This document shows positions 21,976 to 33,099 of a DNA stretch of 64,000 nt, in pieces; within the stretch, counting starts at the first letter, position 1; each line of letters begins with the position of its first letter. The translations under genes were made by a program, and so were the position numbers. A model generated the notes under the pieces. It did not search any database, was not told where the DNA came from, and worked only from the letters and a program-made list of their open reading frames with translations. Source of the stretch: Planococcus citri (taxonomy: Eukaryota > Arthropoda > Insecta > Hemiptera > Pseudococcidae); contig NC_088681.1 of NCBI RefSeq assembly GCF_950023065.1, positions 45,728,836 through 45,792,835 of the forward strand, given 5' to 3'.

Positions 21976-23657
21976 TGAGCCAGAATTTTTCAAGTACCTA
22001 CCTAGGTACTGTAATAATATAATCCTCTTTTTCTTCGAAAAAAGCCCTCTTGTCCACAGGTTATAATAATCTCTTTGTAAAATTAAGTCCACCTTGTAGA
22101 CTTTTTTTTTGAAAATCCATTTCATACCTATCTAGAACTTTTCTAAATAACCCCCCTCTCAAGAAAAAAATCTCTCTCGATCCTTCAAACAATATCACGT
22201 TCTTAAGTGTATGAAGCTCTCAACAAAGAAAATCAAGTGTTTGAAAACATGAAAAATATTATTCTGGAGGCCGAAGTAGGTTTCTTTTTTTTCATTAAAA
22301 ATGGGGTTATTTTGAAAAAATTCTATTGAAAAATGAAAAATTTTCAAAAAAACACGGGTCACTCGAATTTTTTAGCTTTTCTTTTCAATTTTTTTTCTCA
22401 CAATGGGAAGTGCTGGAGCCAAAACGTTTTTGAAAGATTGAAAAAAGTTGAAGAAAAATTTTCAAAAAGAATTATCGACTTTGATTCGTTCCATTTTCAA
22501 AATAATTTTTCAATTTCTGAAGGGAGCTGTATTCAAGGGGGACCAAAAAATCTTGGAGACCAGGGGAGTTCTTTCTCTCAACAAGTGGACTATTCAGAAG
22601 AACTTTCAAGTGGAAACAGAAAATTTCTGATTGGATTGGTTTGGAGTTGAAAGTTATTCATACAGGAAAAATCCCAGGCTCGGAGGTGTCCCTGGAAGAG
22701 GGATATGGGCCTCCAAAGATGCAGAAATTCTGAAAAAGTTGTTCTACTTAATCTGTTGTGGTTAAAATGGTGCAATTTTGAAACGTAGCTACCTAATAGC
22801 TACCTAACTATTTGAGATTCTATGTTGACTTACACTATTTATACCAAAGTATCAATTTTTGAAAATTGCAGTGGTGCCGCAATCTTTTGATCATCATTGA
22901 GAATTTCAAAAAAACAAAAATTATAGACGAAAACTTATTTTTTTTAGTTTTTAGTTTTTGAAAATATGAAGATAGCAAAAACAGTGGCTGAAAATTGACG
23001 TCGTCGCTGCATTCCAAAACAGTTTTTTTTTTTTGTATTATCCTTCTATCCTTCTTTTAGAAATTATACCTATCTTTCAATTTTCGGTATTTTCAGAGTT
23101 TTCCTACAAAAATTTGGGTATTTAGTCAAAGGATTTCTTCTTTTTGAAATTGTATCATGTACTGAATTGAAAACATCCGAGTTATTAAAAAATTGACGAC
23201 TAGATCCGAGAACAAAATAAATTTTCACCCCATTATACTCGACCCATTATACTCGACGTTCATATGAACGAGAGGTTTGCCAAGCATAGGTACCTACTTA
23301 GGCTAAGAAGTACCCACGTTTATAAAAATAGGCAGTCAAGCGTTCTTCTAGACTTCTAGAGCAATTAATTACACACGAGTATCCGATAAGTTGCCTATAC
23401 AATACGTGCAGGTACATATTACCTATTAAGGAATCGAATTAACGGTATCGTATAGTCTTAGGCCACCGCACACTTTCGAGTAGATATACACAATATATAA
23501 ACAACTCATTTAGCATACAAATGGGTGCTAATTGCATTATAGGCTACGCTACACTTTATGTGGAAGTATAGGTAAATGATGGTAGGTAATATAGATACCT
23601 ATATAATATACAGTGTGTACTGAATACGCTACATGTGACAAATAAGCTAGCTCTTAC
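21976..23657. other. Unassigned sequence downstream of the Dpr-like exon
   Basis: AT-rich sequence. Frames at 22333-22650 and 22448-22630 overlap each other in different phases and show no domain. On the minus strand this is the start of the intron that follows the Dpr-like exon; no following exon encoding the expected WIR-type continuation was found here. Confidence 0.45.
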
Positions 23658-23905
23658 CGGTCGGTCTCCGAGGTTGCGTACATGGCATGGTAACAAAGCT
23701 ATACTTCCTTCTTGCGTCGTTACATTGGTAACCATATTATTTTCAAATACTGGAAAAGGATTCACGTCTTGGTTAGTCGAACCCGTGGTTTTTTTCTTAG
23801 GTGTATTCTGCTGTATCCGGTTACGATTCGAACCCGAGGTAGTCTGTTTCTTGGTGGTTATCGTCGGCGGTACTAGAATCGGTTGGTGAATTTTTAGCTC
23901 GGTTT
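23658..23905 (-). CDS. Dpr-like Ig receptor, internal exon (Ig domain 1, N-terminal half)
   Basis: This minus-strand exon encodes a polar, Thr/Asn/Lys-rich linker (PTITTKKQTTSG...) followed by the start of an Ig V-like domain: PFPVFENNMVTNVTTQEGS, then the B-strand cysteine in LLPCHV and RNLGDRP. In Drosophila Dpr proteins, neuronal surface receptors that bind DIP partners during synaptic specification, the first Ig domain begins with the same pattern (F..., NVT, a G, Cys, RLGD), and an intron falls just before the W-I-R segment. Here a phase-0 donor follows the P codon (CCG|GTAAGA on the minus strand, at 23657). The acceptor is a pyrimidine-rich tract ending TGTATAG just above 23905, entered in phase 1. 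The exon is 248 bp, matching those phases. It contains a potential N-glycosylation site (NVT). The family assignment rests on half a domain; another two-Ig receptor such as a DIP or lachesin is less likely. Confidence 0.78.
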
Positions 23906-24635
23906 CTATACACAAGAAAATGAAAAGAAAATGAAATTCACTAGTAAAGAAGAAAATGGAAAAGTAAACGAGAGAAAAATATATGTGTGTTGTTTTCAAG
24001 TTCAAATTACTTATTGAGTGACTACATATTTTTAGAATTAGATTATTAGTGTCAGGTTTTAAAATATGGATCCATATTTATGTATTTGGGAACAGTAGCT
24101 TGTATATGCTAATTACGATAGGTACCTACATATATGAACGAGCAGATATAGGAACTTCATTGTAAGTAAGAAGTGTACTATAATTGTGATGAGAGTTGAT
24201 GGTATCGTGTATCCTATGTACTTGCAAATGTTTTATCAAATTAACAGCAAGATAATTTATTCTGATACGTCAGTGTATTCCCAACGGATTAAATATGATT
24301 CGACGAGTATAATATTAAGTGAATACATATGTATTATTCTCGCTGATATCGAAGTAACAACTCACTTTGGGGAAAGTTTCGTCAGATTTATTATAGATAG
24401 GTACAGTGATAATCGAACCCTACATCTCACCTCGGATATTCAAAAAAAATTTCATGAATATCCATTTTAATTTTTTTTTGGATGAGTCTTTGGTTCAAAA
24501 TAATTATACCTATATTGTCTGAAGTCAGAAGATTGATTGTTTGTGTTTTGACATGATTATTCAATTTTCAAATTTTGAATCATATGTTTGAGCTAAGTAC
24601 TAGAAGGGCTCAAAATGTACAATCTGCATGAGCTA
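23906..24635. other. Intronic sequence, nothing recognised
   Basis: The plus-strand frame at 24186-24470 has no domain and lies antisense to the predicted intron. Confidence 0.45.
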
Positions 24636-25025
24636 AGTCTGTTTTAGCGATAAGTTTTTGTTGATGGCTGAATTTTTAGACTCTCTTGATTTCCTCAAAG
24701 GCGTTCAAAGTGCAATGTATAAAAATATCAGATTTGAAATTTATTGGCTGAAAAAAATCATAGCATGAGTTATTTGCAACTCGATTAAGTATCCAAATAT
24801 CAAAGTTAAAGTTCGAGTTTGGGCTGATCGGAAATCTAAAAAAAATACATTCTGAGTCGAGTCTTTTTTTTAGGGATAAGATTTTGTTGATGGCTGAATT
24901 TTCAGGCCAGCTTGAAACTCTTCAAAGGTGTTCAAGAGAACGAAAAAGTGCCAGATTTGAAATTATCAATTGTTTTATGATTGGGATTGAACTTTGAGAT
25001 TCATTTGAAATACCATATTTGAAAC
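24636..25025. repeat. Degenerate ~230-bp duplication
   Basis: Two diverged copies, near 24640-24800 and 24870-25025, share TTTAG(C/G)GATAAG, TTTTGTTGATGGCTGAATTT, CTCTTCAAAGGTGTTCAA-type words and AGATTTGAAATT in the same order. Confidence 0.65.
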
Positions 25026-26630
25026 TTATCACTCGAAAAAATCATGTTCTGACTTTAGGACCCTTGAAACTGTCCAAATCAAATCTTTGAAAGATCACAC
25101 ACCCCTTCTCCCTCCCTTCCGCCATTCATACACATAAACCTCCAAGAGATAGGTACCAAAAAATGTCAACTTCGTTGAAGAAGGCTTCAGAAAATAAATC
25201 TAGCCCAAAATAAGGAAAATAAAATTTTTCCCAGTTTTCGTCACCCATTTCCAGAAATTTTCAGAAATAAAAAAAAGAACTCAGTTTTGGAATAAATGGT
25301 TAGATTGTTCGAAAAATTTGGCCAGTTTTGGCTCGTTTGCCTAAATGGTACGTAGTTTGAACGCGTTGATGAAGAAAAGAATCTGAAAATATCGAGGCCA
25401 AGGTCAGAATTTCCGGATCATATTTCAACCCAAAAAAACACGCATACCCCAGCGAGGCTCGAAGGGACAAAGTCAATCGATGTGCATCATTTTCCCAAAA
25501 CATCAAAATTAACGATTGTTTATGTTGAAAAAATAACAATTTCCGATACGAAAAGTCCTCTCGATTTATGAATGGCCTTTTTTTTATAAAGGGTTTCTGG
25601 GACCAGGAAGAGCGTGGAAAAGCCAGCGAGAAAAACTTGTCGAAAAAAGTATCAAATTACTCGTCACGTTTGTTGTACTATAGTCGTCGAATAATGCGAA
25701 TAATTTAAAAAGCTCGAAATTCAACACCCGCCGAGGCAATCCGCTCTTTTGTACAATACATTTTAGATACAGCGACGAAGACGACGTGAACTGTTTACGA
25801 TAACACGTTAAATTTAGGATATCGAAGTTGCAAATTGTTTGTGTGTGTAGAGTTTTCTATTTTTTGCGACGAGCTTTGGCGAAAATAGTTCGTATTTATG
25901 CAAGGTTTTTTTTTTCTCTTAACTTTTCTTGCACTGTAGGTAGGTACTTATAAGAGTATGGCCTTTTTTTTTTATTGTGTTTTGGTTCGTGTTTTTGCAT
26001 TAATTACTCGTCCGAGTCGTGGCAAATGTACAACGTACATAGTTGATTTTTAGTATTTCAAATTAACTTAGCGTTGCTGAGAAAGTTGACAGAATCGGGT
26101 TAGTTAGAATTTTTGTTCATTTATGAAACGACTGCGAGAGATATCCTGCGAATTAGAAACGAAAAATTTAAATTGTGCAGGCTGCTCGAGCGCGATGTCG
26201 TCTTAGGTACTAGACGAGTACACCTAAATGATGTTGGGTACTTTTCTTAATGATGGAATTTTTTAATTAAAGCGCCGAATTTGAATTCAATTACGAAATG
26301 TAGGTGCCGCTGGTGCAATATTCGTCGATGATTGGTATATACCGAGTGTTCTATTCAAGGTTACGAATATTTGAAATGAACCGATGAAGGAAGGTTTGCC
26401 TAATTTTTGAAATGAAGGAGCAATTTTATGAGCTTCAAAATGCTATTGTTTCAACGTGATAAAACAGCCTCATCGCCTGGTAATATATTCGAAACCTTGA
26501 ACTGAACGCTCAGCATGAACAAACAAGGGCAATCTAGGTTTTTCTTTCAATAACAAATCCGAGTCATTTGTCAGACAGATAACTCGACTTAATCATCGAA
26601 TAAAATTACCATCGACATAATTCATACTTA
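25026..26630. other. Intronic sequence, no gene supported
   Basis: The minus-strand frame 25300-25539 has no recognisable content. The part around 25620-26340 is CpG-richer and non-repetitive; no function can be assigned. Confidence 0.4.
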
Positions 26631-27217
26631 TATCCCGTGAGGCCTTTTACGCTGATAGGTACGCTGACGTAACAAACGCCTAAAAAACGCCATAAAAACC
26701 ATGGTAAAATTGTGGTATAATAGTCGTATACACGGCAATTTTACGTTCGCTCAAAATACTGCGATATTGCGAGTAGTATTTTTGACGTAAATTTGCACTT
26801 TTTACTATTTTGCGAGTACGTCAACTTTACGCCAAAGTTGCGAGGAGTAATTTTGATGTAAATGTGTCGTACCTACATCATCATTTTTACTCTTGAAAAA
26901 TGCTTTCATTAGGATGTAGTATTTTCAACGTAAACTTATGGTACATACGGCATGGTTTTGTAAGACGTATTAACGTCGAATTTGGAGACGTAATTTTGAC
27001 AAGAAATTGCTGTAAATACTACATCATCAATTAGCCTAAAATACATCGAATTCGCGCGTAGTATTTTTGTGATATTTTTATGGTTGATACGTCATGAACT
27101 GAACTCTGAAAAAACGTCTGATTTTGCATGAGGTATTTTTGACGTAAATTTGGAATTTTTACTACATCGTAAGTACGTCAATTACACGTCAAAGTTGTGA
27201 GGAGTAATATTAGCGTT

Positions 27218-27635
27218 TTTCAAGAGTAAAAATTATGATTTAGTTACCACACATTTACGTCAAAATTACTCGTCGCAACTTTGGCGTATAATTGACGTAC
27301 TCGCAATGCAGTAAAAATTGCAAATTTACCACAAAAATACTATTATGTGCAAATTCGACGTATTTTAGGCTGATTAACGATGTCACATTTACTGCAATTT
27401 TTTGTCAGAATCACCCTGACAAATTTGACCTTACTACGTCTCAAAAACCATGGCGTACATACCACAATTTTACGTTGAAAAAACTATATCTTAATGAAAG
27501 CGTTTTTCAAGAGTAAAAGTTATGATTTAGTTACCACACATGTACGTCAAAATTACTTGTCGCAACTTTGGCGTATAATTGACGTACTCGCAATGCAGTA
27601 AAAATTGCAAATTTACCACAAAAATACTATGAGTA
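27218..27635. repeat. ~290-bp direct repeat inside the composite element
   Basis: TTTTTCAAGAGTAAAA, TATGATTTAGTTACCACACA, GCAACTTTGGCGTATAATTG, ACGTACTCGCAATGCAGTAA and TTTACCACAAAAATACTA recur in the same order from about 27218 and about 27507. The same words in reverse complement lie at 26800-26910 and 27830-27935. Confidence 0.88.
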
Positions 27636-28524
27636 AATTCGACGTATTTTAGTCAGATTAACAATGTCACATTTACTGCAATTTTTTGACAGAATTACCC
27701 TGACAAATTTGACGTTACTACGTCTCAAAAACCATGGCATACATACCACAATTTTACATTGACAAAAACTACATCTAATGAAAGCGTTTTTCAAGAGTAA
27801 AACTGCCGTATTTTCGACGTAAATTCGCATCACAGGTATGTCAATTATACGCCAAAGTTGTGACGAGTAGTATTGACATAAATGTGTGGTAACTAAATCA
27901 TAGTTTTTACTCTTGGAAAACGCTTTCATTAAGATGTAGTTTTTGCAACGTTAAATTGTGGTACATACGCCATGGTTGGTGAGACGTAGTAACATCGAAT
28001 TTGCCAGGGTAATTCTGACAAAAAATTGCAGTAAATATGACATTGTCAATCAGCCTAAAATACGTCAAATTTACGCATATGGTATTTTTGTCGTAAATTT
28101 GCAGTTTGTACTACAGTAAATTTTGAAAATCGTTTGCCCTCGCTTCGCTCGGGCCAATTTGATTTGTTTTACACTTCACAATTCCAAGAAACTATTGATA
28201 AAATTTATGTAACTTAAATACCTTCTTTTTTCACCCAGCTTGGGAATTTTCAGTCGAATAAGTTGAGAATTTTCAGTCAAATTAGTTGAAAATCTTAGGG
28301 GTTTTGCCCCCCCCCCAACCAGAAAAGTCACTTCGCTACGTCCCTGGCCTTAAATAAGCACTAAATCACTGCATACTGACGTTTCAAAAACATCAACTTT
28401 TGTGAATGGTGATTTTGTCGTTTGAGCATATGATGTTTCCATCATAGGATCGTAGTTGAGTGCATGGTATTCATATACCTATTCTTACATGAGTACAAGT
28501 TTAGTGTCCAAATAATAATATCCA

Positions 28525-28600
28525 GGTGATGGCTGCATGCACAAGATTATGGTATACTAAACCAAAGGTCCTGGGTTCGATTCCCAGCCAAGGCAAGAAA
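28525..28600 (+). ncRNA. tRNA-like sequence, probable SINE or tRNA pseudogene remnant
   Basis: CTGGGTTCGATTCCCAG forms a perfect 5-bp T stem with a 7-base loop and contains a canonical pol III B box (GGTTCGATTCC). Upstream TGATGGCTGCATGC could be a degenerate A box, but no acceptor stem pairs with the 3' side. It is followed by CAAGAAATTTT, and the tRNA-like sequence at 45337 is followed by GAAGAAATTTT. Confidence 0.55.
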
Positions 28601-28889
28601 TTTTCGTAAGTATTTAAATTTAGAAAATTATATAAATGTGAATTTAATATCTGGTCAGCTATCTTTGAGTGGCTTATAACTGGCGTTGAAACGACAAGTG
28701 TACACTGGTTTATACGACAAAATATACAATGGCTTATGCGACAGTTATATGATCATTCTACAGTATTGGAGATCCCTTATCAAATTACGTATGTATGACG
28801 TTTCATTGGCTCATACACCAGCATACAATGATTTATGCTGAAATATACAGTAATATGGGCAAAATTTTGATGGTTTTCTGCGTGCAATG

Positions 28890-29345
28890 ACGCTTAATTT
28901 ACGTCAAAAATACGTCAATGATACGCTTGGTTTACCACAATTATACGTCAGCGTATTATCACCCATCAATTTCGCTTTTGCACGCTGAAAATATGTGGGT
29001 GAATACGTTAGTTGAACGCCCAACTTACGCTGTCGCAAAACTGTGGCTTATAAGCTTAATATTCAAGAGTAAATCTGCAGTAAAAACGTCAAAAAAACCA
29101 TTGAAATTTTGCCGATGTTACTATGAAATTTCAATGGTTTTTTTGTCGTTTTTACTGCAGATTTACTCTTGAATATTAAGCTTATAAACCACTGTTTTGC
29201 GACAGCGTAAGTTGGGCGTTCAACTAACGTATTCACCCACATATTTTCAGCGTGCAAAAGCGAAATTGATGGGCGATAATACGCTGACGTATAATTGTGG
29301 TAAACCAAACGCATCATTGACGTATTATTGACGTAAATTAAGCGT
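28890..29345. repeat. Giant near-perfect hairpin: ~220-bp arms, ~16-bp loop
   Basis: The left arm (about 28890-29109, starting ACGCTTAATTTACGTCAA) is matched by the right arm (about 29126-29345, ending TTGACGTAAATTAAGCGT) with only scattered mismatches. Examples are TTGCACGCTGAAAATATGTG against CACATATTTTCAGCGTGCAA and GCCCAACTTACGCTGTCGCA against TGCGACAGCGTAAGTTGGGC. The loop GCCGATGTTACTATG is tiny. Frames on both strands here translate to nearly the same peptide because of the palindrome and are not genes. Confidence 0.95.
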
Positions 29346-29362
29346 TGGTGCCTCACGGGATA

Positions 29363-30869
29363 CGACTACTTCCTAGTCAATAAAACGATATTACGACTAT
29401 TTTTAAAGTCAATAAGAGTATCTAAGAATTGTATTCCAACTATCCTGCGAATCCGCCAACAGTATAATTTTTTGAAAATACCTATTATTTATTTTATAAA
29501 TATACGTTCCAAGAATCGAAATAGAAAATGTGAAAAAAAAACGATCCAAACTGTACCATAAAATGTAAAAATTATATAAATGATAAATTATATGTGAAGC
29601 AATGAGCATGGAATTAAGATATACGAACAGTGTTCTCATACTCTCGTGAGCAAGTACTCGTACATATAAATAACGTGGTTGCCGAGTGCAAAGATTGAAA
29701 TTTCATTTGAAAAACATTTAGTCGTAAAGTTTAGCAAAACGCAAGGTGTGCTCATGCTGCTCACTTTGCGAAAACCTTGGCAAATGAAAATAAATGCGAG
29801 AGTTAAGTTTTTATATACGAACACCGAGTATAGCAGGAAGGCTGAGTTAGATGCGCAGGGAGGTAAACTTGATCGCTGTTAGCATCATTTTTGACATTTA
29901 AATTTAAAACTTTTCTCATTTTGTAAAAATGTCTACACTGATTCGGCTTGTAATTTTTTACAAATTTATCGCCTACGAATCTTGTCAAATGAAATGGTAA
30001 TCACGAAAATGGCGAAAGGGGTAGATAAGGGTATGAGAAGGGCACCGATAAATCCGCTACCTTTTTACTTCCGCGTGTATAAGTATTTTTGAATGAAATT
30101 GCTCGTACACGAGGAAGAAAATGTACACTAATACAAGTACATACATATGATGGATTTGAAATTAAAGTGAGAAATAAGTGTCAGATTGTTGTAGATGATG
30201 GGATGAGGAGAGTGAAGGCCGAGGAGAGAGGAAAGACATGATGTGAAACACGGATGCCTTTGCAAAATACGTACGTTATAGGAGGAGGATGATTATACAG
30301 ACTGATAGATTGGGGAATATGAAGGAGGAGTACAAAATGGAGAATGAGTTGGAAGTATTTTAAAGACGATGAATAAGCAATTTTATAAAAATACATTAAG
30401 TTAGGTACACAGATTCTTCGGAGACGTTTTAATTTCTTTAGAAGAATCGATGTGCGACTTATTTCGCATCGTGTTGTATTGTAACATTTTGCTGACAAGA
30501 GTCGAATCGAGCGGGTTAGATTAATGATGTATGTATTTTGAATTCGGATTTTGTCTAGTGAAAAATTAACATATGAATGAGCTGTGGGATGGTTTATTTA
30601 TTTTTTTCATCCTACCGGGAACTCTTTTTGGAATTTTATCTCTCCAAGGAAAGAAGAATGAAGCTGAAGGAGGCCCCACTTTCTGATATGAACTTCCTCG
30701 ATGAAGTAAACAAATTGTGGAGTTGGTATTTTTTTCAATTTTTGGCGCATTTTTCCTACGATGATGGTATAATAGATCAAAAGAGCATGTGCAGTAGAGT
30801 GTACCCTATTTATATGTATGTATATGGTGATATTTTTTACATTTTGGCACCCCAACCTTGCGACAAAGC
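29363..30869. other. Intronic sequence, no gene supported
   Basis: Several overlapping short frames on both strands (29409-30498) and two at 30577-30960 show no domain. No clear repeat was noticed. Confidence 0.45.
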
Positions 30870-33099
30870 CAGAGAGCCCACATAAGAATCTATTGTACAC
30901 CCCCTCCCCGTCAATTCTCCGGGACAACTTTTTTCTTAAAAGGGGAGTCCTAAGGAACATTTTTAGCCCTTGTCCTCGAAAAAAAGTGGGCTACTTACCA
31001 AATGGTTGCCATTTTGATTGACAGGTCAACCGAAATCGCAGATTTTGCGTTCCAATATAGGACTTGCATGAAATTTGTTGAACCGTACAAAGATAGATCG
31101 AAAGATCAAGCAAAAATTTATCACCTGTCAAAATTTCAAGTGCTAAAGTGCTTTTTTAAATTTTTGGTGAATTTTTGAAAATCAAATTTGAGCCAAAAAA
31201 GAGGGAAAAATCAAAATTTTACCAAATTGTTCAAGAAAGCTGAAATTTGGGATATACCCTATTTTAGACATGCCAAATCGATTGGAAACTGTTTCAAACC
31301 GTTATGAGCAGTTCTAGAGCCTCCAGCAAATTTTTGATACTCGGAATTCCCACAAAATATCATCAAATGGAGTTGGAAAGCTGTAATTCATTCAGCAAAA
31401 TAATTTCAATACGCTACGAAGTCAACTTCAGGAGGATTTCATGTCGTTTTGGAGCCTCCAGCAACTTTTTGAAAATTACTGGAGCCTCCAGTAGATTTTT
31501 TCAACTTGAAATTTCTCCAAAATTTCATCAAACGGAGATGAAAAGCCAAAATTTACTCTGCACTCCAATTCTAAAACCCTCTAAGACGGTTTCAGGTGGG
31601 TTCAAGTCGTTTTCGAGCCTCCAGCGAGTTTTTGAATATTACTGGAGTCTTCACCAGATTTTTGAAACCTGAAATTCCCACAACATTTTTATCAAATGGA
31701 GTTAGCAAGGTGAAATTTACTTCGCAAACTAATTTCAATACGGTATAAAGTCGACCGCATGGTGGTTTTAAATTGATTTGACGCTTCCAGCAATGTACTT
31801 TTTGGAAATTTCAATTTTCCAAAAAACGCTATACAACCTTTAAAAAAGTCGCTGGGGGCTCCAAAACGACTTGAAATCCATCTGCAGTCGACTTCGTAGC
31901 GTATTGAAATTAGTTTGCAGAATGCATTTCGGCTTTCCATCTCCGTTTGATGAAATTTTGGGGAAATTTCAAGTTTCAGAAATCTACTGGAGGCTCCAGT
32001 AATTTTCAAAAAGTTGCTGGAGGCTCCAAAACGACATGAAATCCTTCTGAAGTTGACTTCGTAGCGTATTTAAATTAGTTTGCTGAATAAATTTCAGCTT
32101 TCCAACTCAATTTGATGAAATTTTGTGGGAATTCCGAGTATCAAAAATTTGCTGGAGGCTCTAGAACTGCTCATAACGGATTGAAACAGTTTTAAATCGA
32201 TTGGGCAGATCGAAAATAGGGTATATTCAAAATTTCAGCTTTCTTGGTCAACTTGGTAAGATTTTGATTTTTTCCCTTATTTTTGGCCTAAATTTGATTT
32301 ACAAAAATTCACCAAAAATCGAAATCAAAAAGTCGCTGCAGGCTCCAAAACGACTTGGAATGCACCAGAAGTCAACTTCGTAGCGTATTGAAATTAGTTT
32401 TCAGAACGAATTTCGACTTTATATCTCCGTTTGATGAAATTTTGGGGAAACTTCAAGTTTCAAAAATCTACTGGAGGCTCTAGTAATTTTCGAAAAATCG
32501 CTGGAGGCTCCAAAACGAATTGAAACCCCCCTGCAGTTGACTTCGTAGCGTATTGAAATTGGTTTGCAGAGTAAATTTCGGCTATCCGACTCTATTTGAT
32601 GAAATTTTGTGGGAATTCCAATTTCCAAAAATCTGCTGGAGGCTCCAGGACTGCTCAAAACGGTTTGAAACAGTTTCCAATCAATTTGGCATGTTGGAAA
32701 TAGAGTATATCCCAAATTTCAGCTTTCTTGGTCAATTTGGTAAAATTTTGATTTTTTCCCTCGTTTTTGGCCTATAAATTTGATTTTCAAAAATTCACCG
32801 AAAATCGGAAAACGCACTTTAGCACTTGAAATTTTGACAAGTGATAAACTTTTGCCTGATCTTTCGATCTACTTTTGTACGGTTTGAAAAGTTTTGTGCA
32901 AGTCCTATGTTGGAACGCAAAATCTGTGATTTTGTCTGAACTGTCAATCAAAATGGCCGCCATTTTGTGAATATAGGGCTACTTTTTTTTGGAGGACAAG
33001 GGCTAGAAATTTTCCTTAGGACTCCCCCTTTAAGAAAAAAGTTATCCTGAAGGATTGACGGGAGGGGGTGGAATAGATCCTTATGCAGGCTTCCCGACT
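30870..33099. mobile_element. 2.2-kb foldback element with internal 160-bp modules
   Basis: The left end (AGAGAGCCCACATAAGAATC, then TATTG, CACCCCCTCC, CCGTCAAT) is matched by the inverted right end near 33060-33099. Pairing continues for about 1 kb inward on each side, for example CAAAATTTCAAGTGCTAAAG-type words at 31130 against CTTTAGCACTTGAAATTTTG at 32816. Inside each arm a ~160-bp module recurs (GCTGGAGGCTCCAAAACGAC, CTTCGTAGCGTATTGAAATT, TCCGTTTGATGAAATTTTG, CTACTGGAGGCTCCAGTAAT) at least four times, in both orientations. The module also occurs at 57480-57760. No coding capacity. Confidence 0.9.

Larger units (their letters stand above)
26631..29362. mobile_element. 2.7-kb composite inverted-repeat element
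   Basis: Ends TATCCCGTGAGGC (26631-26643) and GCCTCACGGGATA (29350-29362) are perfect inverted repeats that include TA, consistent with a TA target duplication. The interior is built almost entirely of short modules such as ACGTCAAATTTACG, GTAGTATTTTTG, TTTACCACA and GTTGCGAGGAGTAA, present in both orientations, and it ends in a large hairpin (28890-29345). No transposase frame was seen, so it would be non-autonomous. Unrelated-looking sequence around 28120-28880, including a tRNA-like segment, may be a later insertion. Confidence 0.75.

Noticed and set aside
23635..23889. 84-codon plus-strand open frame
   Set aside because: Antisense to the Dpr-like exon, which has splice sites and Ig-domain sequence on the minus strand.
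28525..28600. Functional tRNA gene
   Set aside because: Only the T arm and B box are good; no acceptor stem pairing and no recognisable anticodon arm.
28918..29356. Two nearly identical peptides encoded on opposite strands
   Set aside because: They come from the two arms of the palindrome; not a duplicated gene.
31304..32715. Frames of 98-122 codons in the 31-33 kb region
   Set aside because: They run through repeated modules and encode related nonsense (…SSRFLKLEISPKFHQTE…) on both strands.
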